Part shown: positions 1-5,893 of the stretch, in pieces
Layout of the letters: every line of letters starts with the position of its first letter
Numbering within the stretch: the stretch's first letter is position 1
NCBI GenBank assembly: GCA_027489135.1
Contig: JAIYAI010000419.1
Coordinates: 1-10,881 of the forward strand
Length of the DNA: 10,881 bases
Reading direction: 5' to 3'
DNA from: Acetobacteraceae bacterium
GTDB lineage: Bacteria > Pseudomonadota > Alphaproteobacteria > Acetobacterales > Acetobacteraceae
Position numbers and translations under genes: made by a program
The notes under the pieces: model-generated
The model's input: only the letters and a program-made list of their open reading frames with translations
Database searches by the model: none
What the model was told of the DNA's origin: nothing

Positions 1-1038
1 AAGCGGGTGGCACTCGGCTCGCATCTCGACAGCGTGGTGCAGGGCGGGAACTTCGACGGTGCGGCGGGGGTGATCGGGGCGCTGGCCGCGGTCTCCGCCC
101 TGCGATCGCTCGGCGTGACGCCGCGGCGGGAGGTGCTGTTGCTGGCGCTGCGCTGCGAGGAGGCGGTGTGGTTCCAGCTCGGCCTGATCGGCAGCCGCGC
201 CGCGCTGGGACGGCTGCCGAAGGACGCGCTGGGACGGAAGCGCCTGGGCACGGACCGCACGCTGGCCGAGCATATCGCGGACTGCGGCGGCGACCCGGAC
301 CGGCTCGCCGCCGGCGCGGTGCTGCTCGATCCCGCCACGCTCGCCGCCTTCGTCGAGATCCATATCGAGCAGGCGCCGCAATTGGTGGAAGCCGATGCGC
401 CGCTCGCGGTCTGCACCGGCATCCCGGGCAACCTGCGCCATCCGCGCATCCGCGTCCTGGGCGAGGATGCGCATGTCGGCCTGCCACGGCGGTTCCGGCG
501 CGACGCCGCGCTGGCCGGCGCCGACCTGGCCCTGGCCCTGGACGCGCTCTGGGCGGAGGAGGAGGCGGCGGGCCGGCCCATGGCCTTCACCATCGGCCGC
601 TTCCACACGCTGATGGACCGCCACGCCATGACGGTGGTGCCCGGCAGCTTCGAGCTCAGCCTCGACCTCCGCGCCTGGGAGGAGCAGCGCCTGCTCGACC
701 TGGAAGACCGGCTGCACCGCATCGTCCGGGAGGTGGAAGCGAAGCGCGGCGTCACCATCCGCCTGGGCGAGCGCAGCACCGGCGCGGTCGGGCCCTGCGA
801 CGCCGCGATCCGCGCCCAGCTCGCCGATGCCGCGGCGCGGCTCGGCCATGCCAACCATCCGCTGCCCAGCCCGGCCTCCCACGACGCCGCCAATTTCGCG
901 GCTGCCGGCGTGCCGACGGGCATGCTGCTGGTGCGCAACCGCAACGGCAGCCACAACCCGAAGGAGGCGATGGAGACCGGCGACCTGATGGCCGCCACCG
1001 CCACCCTCACGCTATGGTTGGCCGAAGCCGTTCGCTGA
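1..1038 (+). CDS. M20-family Zn-dependent amidohydrolase (N-carbamoyl-L-amino acid hydrolase / allantoate amidohydrolase type), 5' end cut off
   Basis: The reading frame is open from base 1 and the protein already sits inside the first metal motif, so the true start lies to the left; about 345 residues are present of a family length near 410. Counting Lys at bases 1-3 as residue 1, the di-zinc ligands expected for M20 amidases are present: His8 and Asp10 in GSHLD, bridging Asp19 in GGNFDG, Glu53-Glu54 (general base and ligand), His121 in EIHIEQ, and His318 in GSHNP near the C terminus. Family members hydrolyse N-carbamoyl amino acids, ureidoglycine-type compounds or allantoate in the cytoplasm. 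The usual EEEGSRF block reads CEEAVWF, the GTTPM loop reads GLPRRF, and the Asn before VVPG is Thr211, so the substrate may differ. Its stop is followed after 15 bases by the TPR gene, which suggests co-transcription. The family call is firm; the substrate is unknown. Confidence 0.9.
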   Translation, partial: KRVALGSHLDSVVQGGNFDGAAGVIGALAAVSALRSLGVTPRREVLLLALRCEEAVWFQLGLIGSRAALGRLPKDALGRKRLGTDRTLAEHIADCGGDPDRLAAGAVLLDPATLAAFVEIHIEQAPQLVEADAPLAVCTGIPGNLRHPRIRVLGEDAHVGLPRRFRRDAALAGADLALALDALWAEEEAAGRPMAFTIGRFHTLMDRHAMTVVPGSFELSLDLRAWEEQRLLDLEDRLHRIVREVEAKRGVTIRLGERSTGAVGPCDAAIRAQLADAAARLGHANHPLPSPASHDAANFAAAGVPTGMLLVRNRNGSHNPKEAMETGDLMAATATLTLWLAEAVR

Positions 1039-1053
1039 GAGGGACATGCCGCG

Positions 1054-2406
1054 ATGCACGAGGACGCGCAGGGGCTGGTGCTGACGACGATCGCGCCGGA
1101 GGCTGCCACGGGCTACGATTCCGTCATCAACGGCTACCTGAAGTACCGCTTCGACACGCCGCTGCGCCTAAAGGCTGCGCTGAAGGCCGACCCGGAGGCG
1201 CCGATGCTGCAGGTGCTGAAGGGCAGCTTCGCCATGCTGGCCTACAAGCAGTCCTACGTGGAGGGCGCGAAGCAGGTGGTCGAGGCGATGCAGCCGGCGC
1301 TGCGCGGCGCGACCGAGCGCGAGCGCGCGCATGCCGCGGCCCTCGCCGCCTGGGCCGATGACGAGATGGACCGGGCGCTGGCGATCTGGGAGGGGATCCT
1401 CAACGCGCATCCGCGCGACATCCTGGCCTTCCGCCTGCACCATTTCTGCGCCTTCTGGCTCGGCCGGCCCGAGGCGATGCTGGCGGCGGCGGAGGGCATC
1501 CTGCCGCGCTGGGATGCCTCCGTCCCCGGCTGGGGCAGCGTGCTGGCCTGCCGCGCCTTCGCCAACGAGGAATGCGGCAACTACACCGTTGCCGAGGCCG
1601 CCGGCCGCGCCGCGATCGAGCAGGACCCCGCCGACCTCTGGGCCACGCATGCCATCGCCCATGTCCTGGAGATGCAGGGCCGGCGCGGCGAGGGCATCGC
1701 CTGGATCAAGGGCCTGAAGCCGCATTTCGACGGCACCAACAACCTGGCGCACCACGTGCTGTGGCACCAGGCCATGTACCACCTGGAGCGGCGCGAGTTC
1801 GACGCGGTGCTGGAGCTGTACGATTTCGGCTTCCGCAACCTCGACAGCAGCATCACGCAGCAGCAGCCCGACCTCTACATCGACATGCAGAACGCGATCT
1901 CCATGCTGTTCCGCCTGCAGCGACACGGCGTCGATGTGGGTGAGCGCTGGATCGAGCTGGCCGACAAGGCGGAGGGGCGCATCGGCGATTGCCGCAGCGC
2001 CTTCACCCTGCCGCACTGGATGATGGCGCTCTGCGCCGAGGGCCGCTTCGACGCGGCGCGCTCCATGCTGGAGGGCATGCGCGACTTCGCCGGCGGCAAC
2101 CGCGGCACCACGGCGCCGATCGTGGCGCACTACGCGATCCCGGTCAGCGAGGCCGTGCTGCTGCACGCGGAGGGCAACCATGCCGGCGCGGTGGCGGCGA
2201 TGCGGCCGGCGCTGCAGGGGATGTACGCGCTGGGCGGCAGCCATGCGCAGCAGGACGTGCTGGAGCAGCTCTTCCTCGATGCCGCGATGAAGGGCGGGCT
2301 GCACGAGGATGCGCGCACGCTGCTGGAGCGGGTGGCGGGCCGGCACCCCGTGCCGCCCGAGCGGCGGCTGGGCTATGCCGCCGCCGCCCGCGCCGTGCCG
2401 CACTGA
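1054..2406 (+). CDS. Tetratricopeptide-repeat protein of the TTC38 family
   Basis: This 450-residue soluble protein is built of helical repeats, with no signal peptide or membrane segment. It resembles, from memory, the TTC38 family found in animals and many bacteria: the block around residues 196-213 (THAIAHVLEMQGR), the HHVLWHQAMYHLE block at 233-245, the SMLFRLQ..GVDVGERW stretch at about 284-302 and the GGSHAQQDV motif near residue 393 all have clear counterparts there. Length also fits (human TTC38 is about 470 residues). The ATG at 1054 is preceded by GAGAGGG about ten bases upstream, overlapping the stop of the amidase gene, so the two genes are probably translated from one message. 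TTC38 proteins have no established biochemical role; TPR solenoids usually bind partner proteins. Conserved His199, His203, His233, His234 and His238 could be functional, but that is inference. Confidence 0.88.
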   Translation: MHEDAQGLVLTTIAPEAATGYDSVINGYLKYRFDTPLRLKAALKADPEAPMLQVLKGSFAMLAYKQSYVEGAKQVVEAMQPALRGATERERAHAAALAAWADDEMDRALAIWEGILNAHPRDILAFRLHHFCAFWLGRPEAMLAAAEGILPRWDASVPGWGSVLACRAFANEECGNYTVAEAAGRAAIEQDPADLWATHAIAHVLEMQGRRGEGIAWIKGLKPHFDGTNNLAHHVLWHQAMYHLERREFDAVLELYDFGFRNLDSSITQQQPDLYIDMQNAISMLFRLQRHGVDVGERWIELADKAEGRIGDCRSAFTLPHWMMALCAEGRFDAARSMLEGMRDFAGGNRGTTAPIVAHYAIPVSEAVLLHAEGNHAGAVAAMRPALQGMYALGGSHAQQDVLEQLFLDAAMKGGLHEDARTLLERVAGRHPVPPERRLGYAAAARAVPH

Positions 2407-2418
2407 GCGTCGGCGCGG

Positions 2419-2461
2419 CGCCGCGGGCGGATCGATCGTCGCTACGCCGCGGGCGGATCGA
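2419..2461. repeat. 17-base perfect direct repeat at a convergent gene junction
   Basis: The sequence CGCCGCGGGCGGATCGA occurs at 2419-2435 and again, identical, at 2445-2461. The first copy lies in the 35-base gap between the TPR gene and the FAH gene; the second is inside the last codons of the minus-strand FAH gene, straddling its C-terminal DPPAA. The start-to-start period is 26 bases, not a multiple of three. A perfect 12-base palindrome (CGCGGCGCCGCG, 2414-2425) and GATCGATC (2430-2437) overlap the first copy. No T-tract follows, so this does not look like an ordinary intrinsic terminator for either gene. Confidence 0.6.
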
Positions 2462-3218
2462 AGGGATTAGCCAGCGTGCCGATCCCCTCGATGGTCACCG
2501 CCACCTCCATGCCGGGCCGCATCGGCAGCGCGCCCAGCGCCGTGCCCACCGCGATCAGATCCCCCGGTTCCAGCGTCATCTCCCGCGAGATCGCGCTGAC
2601 GATCCTGGCCGGCGGCAGGATCATGTCGCTGCACGGGTAGTCCTGCCGGACCCGCCCGTTCAGCGCCACCCTCACCGTCAGGCTCCGCCAGTCGAGCCCC
2701 GAGGCGATGCAGGGTCCCACCGGCCCGAACCCGTCCGGCGACTTCGCCCGCGCCCATTGCGGGAAGGACGGGTCGGCCGTGAGGATATCCAGGGCGGTGA
2801 CGTCGTTCACGCAGGTCAGGCCGAAGATCGCGGCCTCGGCCTCCGCCTCGTCCGCGTTGGACACGCGCTTGCCGATGACCAGGCCCAACTCGCCCTCGTA
2901 CAGCACCTTACCTGTGTAGCCTGCCGGCGTGCGGATCGGCGCGCCTGGCCCGATGATGCTGCCCGGCGACTTCAGGAAGAACAGCGGCCCCTCCGGGATC
3001 GCGTTGCCCTGCTTCTCCGCGAGCGCGCGGTAGTTGTTCCAGAGGCCGATGAACCGCGCGGGCCGCACCGGCGCCAGCAGCGTCACGTCGGAGAGCGCCA
3101 GCGCCGCGTCGGCGGGCACCGCCCCGCCGAACAGGTCGCCCTGGTACGGCTGGATGGCCTCCCCCTCCAGCGTGCCGAAGCCCTCGGCACCGCCATGGGC
3201 GTAGCGGACCCAGCGCAT
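2442..3218 (-). CDS. Short fumarylacetoacetate hydrolase (FAH)-family protein
   Basis: This 258-residue protein has a single FAH domain with a short N-terminal extension. FAH-fold enzymes cleave C-C bonds or decarboxylate/isomerise beta-keto and diketo acids, using Mg or Mn. Metal ligands are visible: Glu108 and Glu110 in LYEGELGLVIG and Asp139 in CVNDVTALD, followed by the ARAKSPDGFGPVGP stretch typical of the fold. The lid motif NYxxHxxE, which supplies a His/Glu dyad in FAHD1-type enzymes, reads NNYRALAEK (62-69 or so): the His position is Leu66 and the Glu position Lys69, so activity may be altered. The ATG at 3218 is chosen because homologues begin near MRWVRYAHGG. A GTG at 3224 is a real alternative: it overlaps the SMP-30 stop in GTGA and has AGGA six bases upstream. 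It is the last gene of a three-gene leftward cluster. The family is sure; the substrate is unknown. Confidence 0.9.
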   Translation of the reverse strand: MRWVRYAHGGAEGFGTLEGEAIQPYQGDLFGGAVPADAALALSDVTLLAPVRPARFIGLWNNYRALAEKQGNAIPEGPLFFLKSPGSIIGPGAPIRTPAGYTGKVLYEGELGLVIGKRVSNADEAEAEAAIFGLTCVNDVTALDILTADPSFPQWARAKSPDGFGPVGPCIASGLDWRSLTVRVALNGRVRQDYPCSDMILPPARIVSAISREMTLEPGDLIAVGTALGALPMRPGMEVAVTIEGIGTLANPFDPPAA

Positions 3219-3220
3219 GG

Positions 3221-4177
3221 TCACACGCCGTCCTGGAAGGGCAGCACCAGCCCCGGCTCGTCCCAGGGCAGCGAGACCAGCTTGCCGGTCAACGACAGCG
3301 TGACATAGGCGGTCTTCATGTCCTTGCCGCCGAAGCAGATGTTGGTCGGCATGCGTTCCGGCATCTTCACCACGCGCAGGATCTCGCCGGTGGGGGAGAT
3401 CGTGGTGATCTCGCCGCTCACCAGCGTGGCGACGACGATGTTGCCGGCCGCGGTGACGGCGATGCTGTCGAGCCGGCGATAGCCCGGGAACTGGCACAGC
3501 ACGCGGCCGCCATTGCTCGACGGCCAGGGGTCCTTCCGCACCACGCCGGGCCCTTCGACGTCCCAGGCCCAGAGGCGGCCCGTCTCGGTCTCCGCGATGT
3601 AGACGGTGCGACCATTGGGGCTCAGCCCCACCCCATTCGCGCCGCCGAAGATCGGGTAGGCAGCCTCGACGATCTTCGAGCCATCGCTGGCCGCCCAGTA
3701 GAGCCCGCCATGGTCGCGGTCGCGCGCCCGCACCTTGCCGAGGTCGGAGAACCAGAAGCCCCCTTCCCCCGGGCTGCCCTTCGGCGCGAAGACGATGTCG
3801 TTCGGCCCCTTCAGGTTATGGTCGCCGCAGCGGTCGTAGAGGCGCTTCACCGTGCCCGTCTTCGGATCGACCACCTCGATCCGGCCCGTCGTGTAGTCGG
3901 CGGGGACGCCGGCGGGCCGGGTGCCCTCCGGCCCCTCATGCCAGAGGAAGCCGCCATTGTTGCAGACGTAGATCTTGCCCTCGGGGCCGAGCGCGATGCC
4001 GTTCGGCCCGCCGCCATTCTCGGAGATCACGGTCTTCGTCCCGTCGGCGCCGACACGGGTGATCCGCCCCGCCGCGATCTCGACGATGATGACGGAGCCG
4101 TCGGCCATGGCGATCGGCGCCTCGGGGAAGCGCAGCCCTTCGGCAAGCGTGGTCAGCGGCGGCGCGGGCTCGGCCAT
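3221..4177 (-). CDS. SMP-30/gluconolactonase/LRE-family protein (probable lactonase)
   Basis: This 318-residue protein has the six-bladed beta-propeller pattern of the SMP-30/gluconolactonase family, whose members hydrolyse sugar or other lactones using one divalent metal. The metal and substrate residues known from human SMP30 (Glu18, Asn103, Asn154, Asp204) have matches in Glu19 (RFPEAP), Asn126 (KGPNDIVF), Asn181 (GANGVGLS) and Asp237 (RRLDSIAV). No signal peptide is seen, so it is probably cytoplasmic. The ATG at 4177 is chosen because GGGGAGAG lies about nine bases upstream and the family motif begins at residue 14. The long open frame upstream of it is only a GC-rich shadow. It follows the GT39-like gene after a 44-base gap without a terminator and touches the FAH gene downstream, so lactone opening coupled to FAH chemistry is plausible. 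The substrate cannot be read from the sequence. Confidence 0.92.
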   Translation of the reverse strand: MAEPAPPLTTLAEGLRFPEAPIAMADGSVIIVEIAAGRITRVGADGTKTVISENGGGPNGIALGPEGKIYVCNNGGFLWHEGPEGTRPAGVPADYTTGRIEVVDPKTGTVKRLYDRCGDHNLKGPNDIVFAPKGSPGEGGFWFSDLGKVRARDRDHGGLYWAASDGSKIVEAAYPIFGGANGVGLSPNGRTVYIAETETGRLWAWDVEGPGVVRKDPWPSSNGGRVLCQFPGYRRLDSIAVTAAGNIVVATLVSGEITTISPTGEILRVVKMPERMPTNICFGGKDMKTAYVTLSLTGKLVSLPWDEPGLVLPFQDGV

Positions 4178-4221
4178 CGGCGTTCTCTCCCCTGGTTGAC
4201 GGTGCGGATGATGCGACGGCG

Positions 4222-5787
4222 CTAGCGACGGCGCCAGATCTCGACGGGGCCGCGCTCCTCGCTCACCGTCTCGGCCAGCTCGTAGCCCTCGGCCAGCGCC
4301 GCCTCGATCAGGGCAGCGGCCTCGGGCCGGATGCTCCACCACCAGCCCCGGTCCACCACGATCATGCGCGGCTGGGTGCCGAGGATGCGGCGCACCTCCT
4401 CCTCCGGGTCGATGCCGGTGACCTGGTAGTGGTTGCCGGTGAGCTGGGCCGGGAAGATGTAGCGCGTCGGCAGCTCCGCCCCGGCCAGCAAGTAGACGAC
4501 GGGGTGGTAGTTGGCGACGAAGATGCTCTCCCCCGGCGCCAGGTCCTGGCGGATCGCCGCCGCCACCTCCCGCACGGGGTCGGGCAGCGAGATGCCGATC
4601 CCGCGGTCGAGGCGCGGGACGAAGGCGCCGAGCCAGGAATGCAGCACGACCGCGCCGATGGTCAGCGCATAGGCGAAGCGGCGCCAGCCGGGCCGGGCGA
4701 GCCGCGCGAAGACCCAGGCGCCGAGCCCTGCCAGCAGCGCCATGGGCGGCAGCCACATCAGGAAATAGTGCTGGAAGAAGAAGCCGGGCCCGACCACGGC
4801 GACGGTGGCGCAGGCGAACCAGAGCAGGCCGATCCGGGTCAGGCGCCCCCCGGTGCCGGACCGCGCACCCCAGCGGAGCACCGCCAGCGCGGCCAAACCG
4901 ATCGGCCAGATCAGGGTCAGGGCGGTGACGGCGGTGAAGCGCAACGCTTCCGGCAGCGGCAGGCGGCCCAGGGAATAGCGGAAGGGCGCGAAGAAACTGC
5001 CGTCGAGGAACGCCATGAACTCGCCGCGGCTGGCATAGGCGAGGCCGAGCAGGCCTGTCGGCACCAGCACCAGCCCGGCATAGGCGAGCGCCCAGAGGAA
5101 GAAGCGCCGAGCGGGGAGCAGGCGCATCGCCAGCGCCGGGAAGGTCAGCAGCGCGAAGGCCAGGCACCCCTCCGGCGTCACCACCGGCTTCACTGCGAAG
5201 CCGCAGCCGATCAGCAGGCCCATGGCGACGAGGTGCGCGGTGCGGGGCGGTGTCCGGAAAGCCAGCACCCCGCGCGTCACGGCGATGCCGACCGCCATGG
5301 CCAGCACCACGAAGGGGGCGAAGAGGATTTCCGTGTTCGTCGCCGCGCCGCCGAGCCGGACCGAGAAGGCGATGTAGATCATCCCCGCCCCGTACCCCAC
5401 CGGCCGCGGCGCCCCGGCTGCGCGTACGGCGTAGAACAGCGCCCAGGCGGTGCCGGTGACGCAGAGAATGGCCAGGATCCGCACCGTCTCCAGGCTTTGG
5501 CCGAAGACGGCGAAGGCGGCGGCGAACATGGCCGGGGCGCCGACCGGGTGCATGTCCCAGACCGCGACGATCGGCCAGTTGCCGCGCAGCCATTCCCGGG
5601 CCTGGACGATGTAGAGGCCTTCGTCCGTGTCGAAGACGGCCTGCAGGAAGGTGAGCGAGCGGAGCGCGACCGCTGCGAGCAGGAACAGGAAGGGCGGCCC
5701 CAGCGCCCTGCTCCAGGCACGCAGCCGCGACGGCGCCGCCTTGGACGGCGCGCGGGACAGCGCGGCAGGGTCGGTCAGGGCGTCCAT
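4222..5787 (-). CDS. GT39-like (GT-C fold) polytopic membrane glycosyltransferase
   Basis: This protein of about 521 residues has some ten or eleven hydrophobic helices between residues 31 and 390 and a soluble, probably periplasmic C-terminal part (about 390-521). It resembles the dolichyl-phosphate-mannose mannosyltransferase/ArnT-like family (GT39/GT83), which move a sugar from a polyprenyl phosphate carrier onto a lipid or protein. The first loop after helix 1 carries the expected acidic pair Asp55-Glu56 (FDTDEGLYIVQAREWL), followed by Asp78, His80 and Pro81 (VWDMHPVGAP), the usual second loop motif. The start is uncertain: ATG 5787 has AAGGA only at a long distance of about 15 bases, while ATG 5817 would add ten residues without a better ribosome site. 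It heads the leftward cluster with SMP-30 and FAH genes, an odd partner for catabolic enzymes. Acceptor and sugar are unknown. Confidence 0.85.
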   Translation of the reverse strand: MDALTDPAALSRAPSKAAPSRLRAWSRALGPPFLFLLAAVALRSLTFLQAVFDTDEGLYIVQAREWLRGNWPIVAVWDMHPVGAPAMFAAAFAVFGQSLETVRILAILCVTGTAWALFYAVRAAGAPRPVGYGAGMIYIAFSVRLGGAATNTEILFAPFVVLAMAVGIAVTRGVLAFRTPPRTAHLVAMGLLIGCGFAVKPVVTPEGCLAFALLTFPALAMRLLPARRFFLWALAYAGLVLVPTGLLGLAYASRGEFMAFLDGSFFAPFRYSLGRLPLPEALRFTAVTALTLIWPIGLAALAVLRWGARSGTGGRLTRIGLLWFACATVAVVGPGFFFQHYFLMWLPPMALLAGLGAWVFARLARPGWRRFAYALTIGAVVLHSWLGAFVPRLDRGIGISLPDPVREVAAAIRQDLAPGESIFVANYHPVVYLLAGAELPTRYIFPAQLTGNHYQVTGIDPEEEVRRILGTQPRMIVVDRGWWWSIRPEAAALIEAALAEGYELAETVSEERGPVEIWRRR

Positions 5788-5858
5788 CCGGTGGGGCGTC
5801 GTTCCTTCTGGGTGCATCCATACCACGGCGCGAGACGCAGCGCAGCGTGGAGACAGGC

Positions 5859-5887
5859 TTGACGCGCTTCCGGGCCGGCCGGACCCT
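5859..5887 (+). promoter_or_regulatory. Candidate hyuB promoter, possibly giving a leaderless message
   Basis: In the 106-base divergent gap, TTGACG at 5859-5864 matches five of six bases of the sigma-70 -35 box. With a 17-base spacer, GACCCT at 5882-5887 occupies the -10 place but matches only the two strongest positions (second A, last T). A start seven bases further on would fall on the hyuB ATG at 5894, which has no recognisable Shine-Dalgarno sequence. An imperfect dyad (CCACG 5823-5827 with CGTGG 5846-5850) lies upstream and could be an operator. This is weak evidence from pattern alone; nothing convincing is seen for the leftward promoter. Confidence 0.25.
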
Positions 5888-5893
5888 CCGATC

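Noticed and set aside
1168..2403. A 411-residue minus-strand frame opposite the TPR gene.
   Set aside because: Same shadow composition, no recognisable motif, and the TTC38-like protein on the + strand is clear.
2407..2441. A bidirectional intrinsic terminator between the convergent TPR and FAH genes.
   Set aside because: The palindrome at 2414-2425 has no loop and there is no T-run on either strand.
2442..3497. An extended start for the short FAH protein at 3497.
   Set aside because: The extra N-terminal 90 or so residues are low-complexity and overlap the SMP-30 coding region; family similarity begins at about residue 1 of the 3218 start.
5627..5893. An upstream extension of hyuB to 5627.
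   Set aside because: The added residues overlap the GT39-like gene on the other strand and are unlike the HyuB N terminus, which normally begins close to the DPVTLAVLDN segment.
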